From: Campylobacter concisus
Lineage (GTDB): Bacteria; Campylobacterota; Campylobacteria; Campylobacterales; Campylobacteraceae
DNA length: 64,000 bases
Reading direction: 5' to 3'
Assembly (NCBI RefSeq): GCF_003049085.1
Contig: NZ_PIQX01000004.1
Location: 62,001 to 126,000, forward strand
Shown here: one piece after another, positions 52,355-61,745 of the stretch
How positions within the stretch are numbered: position 1 is the first letter of the stretch
Layout: each line of letters begins with the position of its first letter
The notes under the pieces: model-generated
What the model was told of the DNA's origin: nothing
The model's database searches: none
What the model saw: only the letters and a program-made list of their open reading frames with translations
Made by a program: the position numbers and the translations under genes

Positions 52355-53500
52355 CTATCTCGCTAAGGCAAAAATTTCACTTATGGCCTCTTTTGTATAA
52401 ATTTGCTCCAAGCCCCTGCCCTTTGCGTAGTCATAAACTAGCGCTATGATCTCGTCTAAATTTGTCTCATCAACGCCAATTTCAATAAGGCTTGTAGGTG
52501 TGCCAATATTGCTAAACCACTCTTTTAATTTCTCTATGCCTGCGTCTGCGTCATCCACGCCAAAAATTTCTTTGCCAAAGCGCTTAAATGCCTTTAAATT
52601 TCTACTCTTATACCACTTCATCCAAGCTGGCATCACCACACTTAGCCCAGCTCCATGCGCGCAATCAACCACCGCTCCTATGGCGTGCTCGATCATGTGG
52701 TTTGGATAAGAGTAACCAGCTGTGCCAACGTAAGTTAAGCCATTTAATGCCATCGTCGCAGCCCAGGCAAACTCGCCTCTAGCATCGTAATTGTCTGGCT
52801 CTTTTAGTAAAATTTCAGTCGTTTTCATGACCGTTTTGATGTTTGCTTCGATGTATAAATTTATGATCTCAGGCTGAACGCTCGCCGTAAAGTAGCCCTC
52901 GATACTGTGAGCGATGATGTCTGAAGCTGAATAGACCAAGTACTCCTTGCTAACGCTTGCTTGAAGAAGTGGGTTTACTACCGATACTTTTGGGTAAAGA
53001 CATGCTCCGTGCATAGCAAATTTCTGTTTTGTGGCTTCGTTTGTGACGACCGAGCCACCGTTCATCTCTGAGCCAGTTGCTGCAAGCGTCATGATGTCAA
53101 ATATCATAAGCGCTTCGCTTGGATCTTTGCCGGTAAAAAAGTCCCAAACGTCGCCGTTATATCTAACTCCAGCGGCCACAGCCTTTGCCGTGTCAAGCAC
53201 TGAGCCACCGCCTATGGCTAGCACGCTATCGATGCCTTGCTTTTTAGCCAAATTTATAGCCTCATTTACCTTGCTTAGCACTGGATTTGACTTCACGCCG
53301 CCTATCTTGCAAAACTCGATGCCATTTGCGCTTAGGCTCTTTGTAGCAACGTCAAAAAGTCCGTTTTTCATGATCCTGTCGCTGCCATAGATGATGAGCG
53401 TCTTTTTTGCGCCAAATTCTTTCATGTATTTGCCGATGTTTTGCTCTTTGTCTTTGCCAAATTCTATTTTAGTAGGGTTTAAAAAGCTGAAATTTTGCAT
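52355..53500 (-). CDS. Iron-containing alcohol dehydrogenase (BdhA/YqhD-like)
   Basis: 381 residues. GGGSVLDTAKAVAAG binds NAD(P). Fe ligands are Asp and His in SASDIIAHSIEGYF and two His in NHMIEHAIGAVVDCAHGAGLSVVMPAWMKW. The family reduces aldehydes to alcohols with NADPH. First gene of the eight-gene minus-strand run; AAGGAGAAACT precedes the ATG. Confidence 0.93.
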   Translation of the reverse strand: MQNFSFLNPTKIEFGKDKEQNIGKYMKEFGAKKTLIIYGSDRIMKNGLFDVATKSLSANGIEFCKIGGVKSNPVLSKVNEAINLAKKQGIDSVLAIGGGSVLDTAKAVAAGVRYNGDVWDFFTGKDPSEALMIFDIMTLAATGSEMNGGSVVTNEATKQKFAMHGACLYPKVSVVNPLLQASVSKEYLVYSASDIIAHSIEGYFTASVQPEIINLYIEANIKTVMKTTEILLKEPDNYDARGEFAWAATMALNGLTYVGTAGYSYPNHMIEHAIGAVVDCAHGAGLSVVMPAWMKWYKSRNLKAFKRFGKEIFGVDDADAGIEKLKEWFSNIGTPTSLIEIGVDETNLDEIIALVYDYAKGRGLEQIYTKEAISEIFALAR

Positions 53501-53574
53501 AGTTTCTCCTTATTAGTTTTAATGATTATAGTTTTGCAAAGCAAAAATTTTTGTTAAAAATAATGAGTAGAAAT

Positions 53575-54249
53575 TTAAAAGTTTCTTAGTTTGATAGGAA
53601 GTTTCGAGATGATTTTTTTCGGATCAAAGCTATTTTTAGCATCAACCAAATTTCCAAAATTTTCACCTGTGCTAAGGAATTTTTGCAAATAATAATTGCC
53701 TCTATATCCAAGGTCATAAAGAATTTCAGACATCAAAGAAATATCTGCTTCATCTAAAAAATCTGCATGCACGGTTGTTCTTACTTCAAAATCAAAATTT
53801 ATCTCAAGCAGATATTTTAGTGTGCTAATAAATTTTTCATATAAATTTGAGCCAGTTACGCCTGCAAATTTCTCTTTTGACGCTTTAAAATCAAGCGCGA
53901 TATAGTCAATCAGCCCTTCACCTATCGCCTCTTTTAAAATCTCAATATGAGAGCCATTTGTATCGACCTTTAGGCAAAAATTTCTTGACTTAACCTCTCT
54001 TGCAAGCTTTAAAAACAAAGGATTTGCCGTGCATTCGCCACCACTAAAAACGATGCCATTTAGCTTACCTATACGGCGGTCTAAAAAGTTACAAACCTCA
54101 TCCATTTCTATATTGCCATTTGAATTTACAACTTCTATATTGTAGCAATACACACATCGCATATTACAGCCTGCAAACCAAACTACTGCAGCCACTTTGT
54201 CTGGATAATCAAGCGTAGTAAATGGCGTTATACTAAAGACTTTATGCAA
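53575..54249 (-). CDS. nrdG: Anaerobic ribonucleotide reductase activating protein (NrdG-type radical SAM)
   Basis: Generates the glycyl radical in class III ribonucleotide reductase. 224 residues from TTG 54249 with AAAGGT upstream. Radical-SAM cluster CxxxCxxC in CNMRCVYC (about 29-36), then GGEC (FSGGECTANP) and the rest of the partial barrel. It is separated from the NrdD genes by a terminator-like hairpin, so it may have its own transcript or depend on readthrough. Confidence 0.92.
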   Translation of the reverse strand: MHKVFSITPFTTLDYPDKVAAVVWFAGCNMRCVYCYNIEVVNSNGNIEMDEVCNFLDRRIGKLNGIVFSGGECTANPLFLKLAREVKSRNFCLKVDTNGSHIEILKEAIGEGLIDYIALDFKASKEKFAGVTGSNLYEKFISTLKYLLEINFDFEVRTTVHADFLDEADISLMSEILYDLGYRGNYYLQKFLSTGENFGNLVDAKNSFDPKKIISKLPIKLRNF

Positions 54250-54271
54250 ATTTATGGACCTTTTGAGATTT

Positions 54272-54297
54272 AAAAGGCACAGAAGATTGTGCCTTTT
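54272..54297 (-). terminator. Terminator between glycyl-radical gene and nrdG
   Basis: AAAGGCACA (54273-54281) pairs with TGTGCCTTT (54288-54296), with A/T runs on both sides. Confidence 0.75.
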
Positions 54298-54333
54298 TTA
54301 TTTGAGTTTTTATGTTTTTATTAGCTGCGGTGA

Positions 54334-54504
54334 TTATCTTTTGCAGCAACTTGCGTATTCATCAAATTTAATACGCTCTTTGTGCTCACCTTTTTTACCA
54401 AGGTTAAAGCTCTCAACTGGGCGATGATAACCCATAACACGAGTATAGACTACGCATTTTGTGCGTTTGTCTTGTACTTTTTCCAAAATTTCTTTTTCTG
54501 TCAT
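54334..54504 (-). CDS. Stand-alone glycyl-radical domain of class III ribonucleotide reductase
   Basis: 56 residues too short for ordinary gene finders. The centre reads CVVYTRVMGYHRPVESFNLG, then KKGEHKERIKF; this matches the C-terminal glycyl-radical region of NrdD proteins (RVxGY...RPVxxxNxGKxxExKxR), with Gly25 the expected radical. It starts with ATG after TAAGGAGAGGAA, nine bases past the NrdD stop, so it is a separate translation unit, not an accidental frameshift. Extra Cys at 17, 53 and 54 could complete the zinc site. Comparable in idea to YfiD for pyruvate formate-lyase. Confidence 0.8.
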   Translation of the reverse strand: MTEKEILEKVQDKRTKCVVYTRVMGYHRPVESFNLGKKGEHKERIKFDEYASCCKR

Positions 54505-54513
54505 TTCCTCTCC

Positions 54514-56616
54514 TTATTTGGAATTGTTTTTCTCTTTTTCTATTAATTCTGCATCACAAAGTGGACAAAATTCATGCTCTCCAGCAATGTAGCCATGTTT
54601 TGAACAAACGCTAAACACAGGCGTTATCGTGATATATGGAAGCTTATAATTTGAGATTATGCTCTTTACAAGCTCCTTGCAGGCTTTAGGTGAGCTGATC
54701 CTTTCTTTCATATAAAGGTGAAATACTGTACCACCAGTGTATGAAGTCTGAAGATCATCTTGCAAATCAAGTGCCTCGTAAGCATCATCTGTAAAATTTG
54801 CTGGAAGCTGAGTTGAGTTTGTGTAGTAAATATTCTCCCCGCCACCTGCTTGGATGATGTCTGGATAGCGCTTTTTATCCTCTTTGGCGAAGCGGTACGT
54901 TGTGCCTTCAGCTGGAGTCGCCTCAAGGTTGTATAAATTTCCAGTCTCTTCTTGAAATGTCCTTATCTTGTCACGCAAAAACTCAACCATCTCAATAGCA
55001 AAATCACGTCCAAATTTTGTTGAGATATTCTCTTTATCATTTGTGAAATTTCTAAGAAGCTCGTTCATGCCATTTATGCCAATAGTGCTAAAGTGGTTAT
55101 TAAAGTGCTTTAGATATCTAGCCGTATAAGGATAAAGCCCTCTGTCATACATCTCTTGTATAAATTTACGCTTTTTTTCAAGTGTCGATTTAGCAAGCTC
55201 CAAAAGATAGCTAAGCCTATTATAAAGTGCGACTTTATCGCCTTTGAAGTTGTAGCCTAGGCGAGCTAAATTTATAGTGACAACGCCGATCGAGCCAGTC
55301 ATCTCGGCACTACCAAAAAGACCACCACCTCGTTTTAAAAGCTCTCTTAAATCAAGCTGCAAGCGGCAGCACATAGAGCGAACATGTCCTGGTTTGTAGG
55401 CTTTTTCGTTTTCTATCTTATTGCCATTTTCGTCATAAGTGTATTGTGAGCCGATAAAATTTTGAAAGTAGCTTGAGCCCATTTTGGCGGTGTTTTCAAA
55501 GAGTACATCCGCCACTTCGCTATCCCAATCAAAATCCTCTGTAATATTTACCGTTGGTATCGGAAATGTAAAAGGCTGCGAGCATTTATCGCCAGCTGTT
55601 AAAACCTCGTAAAATGCCTTATCTATGCGTGCCATTTCAGGCTCGAAATCCTTATAAGTCATATCGATTAGTTTTTCTCTGCCACGCTCGTTTGCTTTTT
55701 TCAAAATTTTCTCATCTTTTACATTTGAAAAAAGGTGTATATCATCACTCGTTGGGATCTGATCTCTTAGGTCGCTTGGGCAAGTGATGTCGATGGTTAC
55801 GTTTGTAAATGGACTTTGTCCCCAGCGCGCAGGCACATTTAAGTTAAAAATAAAGCTAGTGATCGCCTTTTTGATCTCAGCGTCACTTAGATCGTCTTTG
55901 AAAACATAAGGCGCAAGGTAAGTGTCAAAGCTAGAAAACGCCTGAGCACCCGCCCACTCGCTTTGCAAAATTCCTAAGAAATTTGCCATCTGATAAAGCG
56001 CCTCTCTAAAGTGCTTTGGCGCTTTGCTCTCGACCCTACCACGAACGCCGTTAAAGCCCTCGTTTAACAAAGCTCGCAAGCTCCAGCCAGCACAATACCC
56101 TGTAAGGCAGTCAAGGTCGTGGATATGGTAGTCGCCATTTCTGTGAGCAAGTCCCTCTTCTTTGCTATAAACAGCGTCTAGCCAGTAGTTTGCGATGACT
56201 TTACCAGCGGTATTATTGATGAGTCCTGCGTTTGAGTAGCTTGTATTTGAGTTTGCAGAAATTCTCCAGTCGGTACCATTTATATACTCATTTATCGTTT
56301 GAGTTGAATTTATGTAAGTCGTATCGTCATTTAGGCCTAAAATTTGCTCACGTTGAAGCTTGTGTGTGTGGCGGTAGAGCATAAAGCTCTTTAAAACGTC
56401 GAAATATCCGCTATTAAATAGCTCTTTTTCGATCGCATCTTGGATGTCTTCGACTGTTATCGCGCTTGATTTTTGAAAGATATCTTGGACAACATTTGTA
56501 AAAACTTTCTCATCATAAGCTAGATTTTCGCTAGCAAATGCTTTTTTTATCGCATCTACTATCTTATATGCTACAAATTCTTGTCTTGTGCCATCTCTCT
56601 TCAAAATCTCACGCAT
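54514..56616 (-). CDS. nrdD: Anaerobic class III ribonucleotide reductase large polypeptide NrdD, lacking glycyl-radical end
   Basis: 700 residues. Starts with an ATP-cone (REILKRDGTRQEFVAYKIVDAIKKAF), then the ten-stranded RNR barrel: NGDYHIHDLD, GVRGRVESKAPKHFREALYQ, FSSFDTYLAPYV, RWGQSPFTNVTID, FGSAEMTGSIGVVTINLARLGY. It ends with the Cys pair HGYIAGEHEFCPLC and a 12-residue tail, without any RVxGY motif. That motif is encoded by the next small gene. A weak GAGCGAGTA ribosome binding site precedes the ATG. It should reduce nucleotides under anaerobic growth only when the small protein is present. Confidence 0.93.
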   Translation of the reverse strand: MREILKRDGTRQEFVAYKIVDAIKKAFASENLAYDEKVFTNVVQDIFQKSSAITVEDIQDAIEKELFNSGYFDVLKSFMLYRHTHKLQREQILGLNDDTTYINSTQTINEYINGTDWRISANSNTSYSNAGLINNTAGKVIANYWLDAVYSKEEGLAHRNGDYHIHDLDCLTGYCAGWSLRALLNEGFNGVRGRVESKAPKHFREALYQMANFLGILQSEWAGAQAFSSFDTYLAPYVFKDDLSDAEIKKAITSFIFNLNVPARWGQSPFTNVTIDITCPSDLRDQIPTSDDIHLFSNVKDEKILKKANERGREKLIDMTYKDFEPEMARIDKAFYEVLTAGDKCSQPFTFPIPTVNITEDFDWDSEVADVLFENTAKMGSSYFQNFIGSQYTYDENGNKIENEKAYKPGHVRSMCCRLQLDLRELLKRGGGLFGSAEMTGSIGVVTINLARLGYNFKGDKVALYNRLSYLLELAKSTLEKKRKFIQEMYDRGLYPYTARYLKHFNNHFSTIGINGMNELLRNFTNDKENISTKFGRDFAIEMVEFLRDKIRTFQEETGNLYNLEATPAEGTTYRFAKEDKKRYPDIIQAGGGENIYYTNSTQLPANFTDDAYEALDLQDDLQTSYTGGTVFHLYMKERISSPKACKELVKSIISNYKLPYITITPVFSVCSKHGYIAGEHEFCPLCDAELIEKEKNNSK

Positions 56617-56914
56617 TACTCGCTCTTTCTTCTAAATTTTTCAATATAAAGTTTAAAAGTATAGGACAAGAAAGCTTAAACAATAGATAACTATTTTATC
56701 TTGTTTAATAATATTTATCAAAAAATATAAAATTTTGGAAAGTTTTCTTAAATGATAGATTGACGTTATTTTAGGTATTTCAAACTAAATTTTGATTATT
56801 TTACTTAAATAAATAGTTTAATTTTAGTTTTTAAAATAGTGTATTTAGTTTTTTTATATAGATCTTTATTTTAATTTATGTCAATACTCACCGGTTTTCA
56901 ATAAAGGAGTTTTA
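56617..56914. other. Divergent nrdD / lipoprotein spacer
   Basis: 298 very AT-rich bases; promoters for both directions are expected, but I see no clear NrdR-type box or ORF. The AAAGGAG ribosome binding site of the following pseudogene lies at its right end. Confidence 0.4.
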
Positions 56915-57358
56915 ATGAAAAAACTCACAACACTCATACTAGGCCTACTTTTGGGTGGCTGTATAGCATCAAACGGCGCAAAATAACCCAAAGATGGCAT
57001 GATAAAAAACTTTTCGAAGTGCACCTTAAAATCGGATAGCACAGTCATTATGCTGATGCCAAGTAGTGGCTTTCCTGCTGACGCGATAGCTAGCGCAACA
57101 ACTAGCGTTTCAAACAATGGCGGAGGCTTTTATAACAATATAACAACTGAAATGCAAAAGAGTTTAAATGCCTTTGTGACCTACGGCGAAAGCGGCATTA
57201 AAACGGAGTCACTTATGGCAAATATCTTTACAAGGCTAAAAGAGCATAATGTAAATGGCATGCAGTTTTGCATATCAGCAGGACTAGAAAAGAGCGAGAA
57301 ACTAGGCAAGCTAGCAGATGAACTTGGTATAAAATTAAGATTTGTGATACTTCCGTAA
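56915..57358 (+). pseudogene. Lipoprotein gene with in-frame stop at codon 24
   Basis: ATG 56915 with AAAGGAG upstream begins a lipoprotein signal (MKKLTTLILGLLLGGC). After IASNGAK a TAA at 56984-56986 interrupts it. The same frame then continues for 119 more residues from ATG 56999, through KCTLKSDSTVIMLMPSSG to the terminator. One base change (CAA to TAA) explains the break. The C-terminal region (KEHNVNGMQFCISAGLEKSE) is not recognised. Either a recent pseudogene or a stop that is sometimes read through. Confidence 0.7.
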
Positions 57359-57390
57359 ATTTATAAATTATAAATTTAATAGACGATTTA

Positions 57391-57424
57391 AAAATTTAAG
57401 AGAGAAATTTCTCTCTTAAATTTT
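57391..57424. terminator. Perfect 34-base palindrome, bidirectional terminator
   Basis: AAAATTTAAGAGAGAAA (57391-57407) is followed directly by its exact reverse complement (57408-57424). It lies between the convergent lipoprotein pseudogene and nrdA. Confidence 0.85.
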
Positions 57425-57426
57425 AA

Positions 57427-59802
57427 CTACTGACATCCTTCACATTCGATCGAGCGGTCAGCCACGTCGTTTAGTTTTTCGCTGTCTGGGCTTTCAGAGC
57501 GTAGATAGTAGGTTGATTTTAGTCCGAGCTCCCATGCAAGCGTGTAAATTTCACTTAGATATCCACCGCTTGCTTTGTCTAAGCTCATGAAAATATTTAG
57601 ACTTTGACCTTGGTCGATCCACTTTTGGCGGATCGCGCCTGCTTTTATAAGAATTCTTTGATCAAGCTCATAAGCTGGTGTGTAAAACTGCCAAGTATCA
57701 GGGCTTAAATTTGGCACAACATTTGGGATCATACCGCTTAGGTTGTGCTCAAACCACTTGCGTTTATAGACTGGCTCGATGGTCTGAGTGGTGCCAACAA
57801 GGATCGAGATCGAGCTAGTTGGAGCGATCGCCATTAGGTAGCCGTTTCTCATGCCGTCACGTTTGACTTTCTCTCTTAGCTTGTCCCAGTCGCAGACATT
57901 TTCGTCAAATAGTCCGCCTTTATCATTTAAAAGTGCTTTTGCATTCTCGTTTGCGGTGTCTATCGGCATGATGCCTTTGCTCCATTTTGAGCCCTCAAAT
58001 TTTGGATATATGCCCTTTTCTACGGCTAAATTTGAGCTAGCATAGATCGCGTTGTAGCTTATGTTTTCCATTATGCTATCAATGAGCGCCAAATGCTCAT
58101 AGCTGCCCCATTTTACGTTTTTCTCGGCTAGCATTTGCGCCTCACCCATGACACCAAGGCCGATCGAGCGAGAAGCTAGGTTTGTGTGCTTTACCTTTTT
58201 GTGTGGGTAGAAATTTAGGTCTATAACATTGTCAAGCATTCTGATAGCTATCGGCACGACACGCTCGATATCCTCTTTACTGTTTATCTTGCTTAAATTT
58301 ATACTTGCAAGGTTGCAAACTGCCGTTTTGCCCTCGATGCTCTCTTTTTCTACGATAAAAATTTGCTTGCCTTTTAGGCTATCAAGCGCGCTAAGCTTTT
58401 TGGCTTTTTTAGTTATGCCACTATCGACCGTGACGTCTTCTTCTTCGTCAAATAGCTCCTCGCCGCCGTCTTCATAAGTGATCTTGATCTTATAGTAGTT
58501 TGGTGCTGTGTTTTGGAAAATTTCGGTACATAAATTTGAGCTTCTGATAATGCCCTCGTGGTCGTTTGGATTTGTTTTGTTGGCATTGTCTTTAAAGCAT
58601 AAAAATGGCATGCCAGTTTCAAAATAGCTAGTTAAAATTTTCTTCCAAAGCTCTTTTGCAAGGATAGTGTTTTTCTGGATATTTTCGTCGTTTTCATACT
58701 CCAAGTATCTCTTTTCAAACGCCTCGCCGTAAAGGTCGCAAAGATCGCTTACTTGAGCTGGGTCAAAGAGGCTCCAGCGGCCATTTTCTTTGACACGCTT
58801 CATAAATAGGTCGTTTATCCAAAGTGCAGGGAAAAGCTCGTGTGCGCGGCGTCTCTCTTCGCCTGAGTTTTTACGAAGATCGAGAAAATCACTTACATCC
58901 ATATGCCAAGGCTCGATATAAACAGCGATCGCACCCTTTCTAGTGCCTAGTTGATCGACCGCTACTGCGATGTCGTTTGTCACTTTTAAAAATGGAATGA
59001 TACCGCCAGCTGCGTTTTTGTGTCCGTCGATACTGCCGCCCATCGCACGCACCTTGCTCCAGTCCCAGCCGATACCGCCACCAAATTTTGAAAGTAGTGC
59101 CATCTCTTTGTAACTATCAAAAATTCCCTCGATATTATCAGGCGTACTGCCTACATAACAGCTACTTAGCTGGTGGCGTGTAGTCCTTGCGTTTGAAAGC
59201 GTTGGGGTGGCTAGCATCACTTCAAATTTAGAGATGAGGTCATAAAATTTCTTAGCCCAGCCTTGACTATCTAGCTCGTTTTGCGCAAGAAACATCGCAA
59301 TTGCCATAAACATGTGCTGCGGTAGCTCGATCGGCATACCATTTTTGTCTTTGATGAGATAGCGGTCATAAAGCGTCTTGATACCAAGGTATGCAAACTG
59401 AAGGTCACGCTCAGGCTTGATATAAGCGTTTAGATCCTCAAGATCGTACTTCTCTTTTAGCCCAGGGATGATGCGGCCTACTTTTTCACCTTTTACTAGG
59501 TAGTCTTTTAGGTGGTTGTAGCCGTTAAATCCAGATACTTTGTGATAAAGGTCGTATAAAAATAGCCTCGCAGCGACAAATGTCCAGTTTGGGCGGTCGA
59601 TATCGATCTTATCAACTGCTGTTTTTATAAGGGTTTGCTGAATTTCCTCAGTCGTTATCATATCTCTAAACTGAATTTTCGCGTCTACCTCAAGCTCACT
59701 AAGACTTACGTTACTAAGGCCTAGGACCGCTTCGTTTGTATATTTTTTGATCTTACTTATATCAAGCTCTTCGGTTCTACCATTACGTTTTATAACTTTC
59801 AA
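57427..59802 (-). CDS. nrdA: Class Ia ribonucleotide reductase alpha subunit NrdA
   Basis: 791 residues from TTG 59802 (GGAGAGATATTT upstream). N-terminal ATP-cone (KVIKRNGRTEELDISKIKKY) gives allosteric control. Active-site Cys are in RHQLSSCYVGS, SSNLCTEI and AVCNLASINLSK; the radical-relay Tyr pair is in STYYLRSESP. The C-terminal CEGCQ is the Cys pair that thioredoxin-type donors reduce. It pairs with NrdB encoded 30 kb away. purB is upstream on the same strand after a 424-base gap. Confidence 0.96.
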   Translation of the reverse strand: MKVIKRNGRTEELDISKIKKYTNEAVLGLSNVSLSELEVDAKIQFRDMITTEEIQQTLIKTAVDKIDIDRPNWTFVAARLFLYDLYHKVSGFNGYNHLKDYLVKGEKVGRIIPGLKEKYDLEDLNAYIKPERDLQFAYLGIKTLYDRYLIKDKNGMPIELPQHMFMAIAMFLAQNELDSQGWAKKFYDLISKFEVMLATPTLSNARTTRHQLSSCYVGSTPDNIEGIFDSYKEMALLSKFGGGIGWDWSKVRAMGGSIDGHKNAAGGIIPFLKVTNDIAVAVDQLGTRKGAIAVYIEPWHMDVSDFLDLRKNSGEERRRAHELFPALWINDLFMKRVKENGRWSLFDPAQVSDLCDLYGEAFEKRYLEYENDENIQKNTILAKELWKKILTSYFETGMPFLCFKDNANKTNPNDHEGIIRSSNLCTEIFQNTAPNYYKIKITYEDGGEELFDEEEDVTVDSGITKKAKKLSALDSLKGKQIFIVEKESIEGKTAVCNLASINLSKINSKEDIERVVPIAIRMLDNVIDLNFYPHKKVKHTNLASRSIGLGVMGEAQMLAEKNVKWGSYEHLALIDSIMENISYNAIYASSNLAVEKGIYPKFEGSKWSKGIMPIDTANENAKALLNDKGGLFDENVCDWDKLREKVKRDGMRNGYLMAIAPTSSISILVGTTQTIEPVYKRKWFEHNLSGMIPNVVPNLSPDTWQFYTPAYELDQRILIKAGAIRQKWIDQGQSLNIFMSLDKASGGYLSEIYTLAWELGLKSTYYLRSESPDSEKLNDVADRSIECEGCQ

Positions 59803-60226
59803 AAATATCTCTCCATGTTAAATTTTAATTTGGGATTTTATCCAAAAGGAGATAAAAACTCTCTTTGTTAAAAGGCTACTTATTAAATATAAAAACAAAT
59901 CACTAAAGCAAAAAATAAAAGCAATTAGGTAATCTACTCCGAATGTCTTATTTTAAAAAGTAAAGATTGCAAAAAAATAAGCGTGATAAACTCATGGATA
60001 ATCTTTGATTATTAAAGATTAAGCATAATCCGTTGCCAATAAAGCCTACGGTTTGTATGTATTTGCTATTAGTACGTATATTACGTAAAATTTGACATGG
60101 CCATACAAAAATATTTAAAAGCAATAAACTAAAAAATAGTGTGCTTAAGATTAGTATGGTGTCCTAGTTTATTTTTGTGGTCAGAGTAACTACAAGGGGT
60201 GTTAAGTTTACCCCTTGTGTTTAAAT
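59803..60226. other. 424-base spacer upstream of nrdA
   Basis: No convincing gene. It contains a 7-bp hairpin AATCTTT/AAAGATT (60000-60020) and the symmetrical run TACGTATATTACGTA near 60075, which could be regulatory sites for nrdA. The terminator-like hairpin of purB is at its right side. Confidence 0.45.
60192..60218 (-). terminator. Hairpin after purB
   Basis: ACAAGGGGT (60192-60200) pairs with ACCCCTTGT (60210-60218), perfect 9-bp stem, directly after the purB stop. There is no strong T-run on the minus strand. Confidence 0.6.
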
Positions 60227-61558
60227 TTATTTGCCAAAGACTCTGGCAAAAATTCTATCTACATTTTTAGTGTAGTAGTTGTAATCAAAGCACTCTTTGA
60301 TCTCATCTTTGCTAAGGCTCTTAGTTAGGTCCTCGTCGTTTAGCAAATTTTGTAAAAACAGGCTGTGGCCTTGCTCGTCGATCGCTTTTTTGCCCTCTTG
60401 CAAGTCCGCCCAGACCTTCATGGCGTTACGCTGAACGATCTTGTAGGCGTCCTCTCTAGAAATTCCACGTTGCGGTAGCTGTAAAAGCACGCGCTGTGAA
60501 AAGACTAGGCCGCCTGTTAAATTTAAATTTTTCATCATATTTTCTGGATAGACGACTAAATTTGCTATCAAATTTTTGATACGAACTAGCATAAAATCAG
60601 CCGTGATAAACATATCTGGCAGGATAAATCTCTCAACCGAGCTGTGGCTGATATCGCGCTCGTGCCAAAGGGCGACGTTTTCAAGAGAAGGCGTGACGTA
60701 TGAGCGTAGCACCCTGCAAAGACCGGTGATGTTTTCGCTAAGGACTGGATTGCGCTTATGCGGCATCGCGCTTGAGCCCTTTTGTCCTGGGCTAAAGTAC
60801 TCCTCCGCCTCGTAAACTTCGGTCCTTTGATAGTGCCTAATGGCAACTGCGATCTTCTCGCAAGTAGAAGTCAAGATAGCCATAGCGCTCACCACGTGGG
60901 CATAGCGGTCGCGCTGGATCACTTGATTTGACGCTGGAGCAGCCTTAAGACCTAGCTCCTCGCATGTTAGCTCTTCAAATTCCATCGGAGCGTGGGCTAA
61001 ATTTCCCATAGCGCCTGAGAGTTTGCCATAGCTGATCGTATCTTTTGCGTCTTTGATGAGCTTTAGTGCCCTTGCGATCTCGTCGTACCAGATGGCAAGC
61101 ACAAGGCCAAAAGTTATCGGCTCGCCGTGGATGCCGTGGCTTCTGCCGACCATGAGCGTGTGCTTGTGCTCGTTTGCTCTGTTTTTGATCGCCTGCATAA
61201 ACTCCTCTACGTCGCTGATGATGAGCTCTAGGCTCTCTTTCATCTGAAGCGCGACGGCTGTGTCGATACAGTCGCTTGAGGTCATGCCGTAGTGCACGAA
61301 CCTGCTCTCATCGCCAAGGCTCTCGCTGACGCTTGTTAAAAATGCGATGACGTCGTGCTTTGTCGTCTTTTCTATCTCGTCGATGCGAGCCACTTCAAAT
61401 TTAGCGTTTTTGCAAATTTTCTCGCAATCGCTGTCGCTTATGAAGCCAAGTTTATTCCAAGCTTTAACGGCAGCTTTTTCTACCTTGAGCCAAGCGTCGT
61501 ATTTTGCTTGTATGCTCCACTTTTCAGCCATCTCTTTGCGTGAGTATCTTTCGACCAT
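60227..61558 (-). CDS. purB: Adenylosuccinate lyase PurB
   Basis: Acts twice in purine synthesis, on SAICAR and adenylosuccinate. Start at ATG 61558 (AAGGTTCAACA upstream) gives 443 residues; the longer frame to 61621 lacks a ribosome binding site. The fumarase-superfamily signature [19 protein letters not shown] with catalytic Ser is intact, as is the catalytic His in [14 protein letters not shown]. Order with nrdA matches remembered C. jejuni. Confidence 0.96.
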   Translation of the reverse strand: MVERYSRKEMAEKWSIQAKYDAWLKVEKAAVKAWNKLGFISDSDCEKICKNAKFEVARIDEIEKTTKHDVIAFLTSVSESLGDESRFVHYGMTSSDCIDTAVALQMKESLELIISDVEEFMQAIKNRANEHKHTLMVGRSHGIHGEPITFGLVLAIWYDEIARALKLIKDAKDTISYGKLSGAMGNLAHAPMEFEELTCEELGLKAAPASNQVIQRDRYAHVVSAMAILTSTCEKIAVAIRHYQRTEVYEAEEYFSPGQKGSSAMPHKRNPVLSENITGLCRVLRSYVTPSLENVALWHERDISHSSVERFILPDMFITADFMLVRIKNLIANLVVYPENMMKNLNLTGGLVFSQRVLLQLPQRGISREDAYKIVQRNAMKVWADLQEGKKAIDEQGHSLFLQNLLNDEDLTKSLSKDEIKECFDYNYYTKNVDRIFARVFGK

Positions 61559-61632
61559 TGTTGAACCTTTTTGTATTAGTTTTTCTTTATCATAAAAGTA
61601 AATTTTAGCCTTGAAAGCCAAAAATCACATCG

Positions 61633-61638
61633 TATAAT
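61633..61638 (+). promoter_or_regulatory. -10 box upstream of pseudouridine synthase gene
   Basis: TATAAT about 108 bases before the TTG start, in the divergent gap with purB. Further TA-rich candidates lie closer. Confidence 0.35.
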
Positions 61639-61745
61639 TTTATAAAATTTAAGTTTGGATTATATAAAATCCGGGCTGAAATGTCGGTTATACGCTTATA
61701 AATTTGGGCTTAAGATAGCTCGCTCGTTTTTCAAAAGGATTATTT

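Noticed and set aside
54334-54531. NrdD split explained as a simple frameshift or sequencing error
   Set aside because: The small ORF has its own ATG and a strong ribosome binding site right after the NrdD stop, and NrdD has its own polar tail, so two genes are more likely. Read checking would still be useful.
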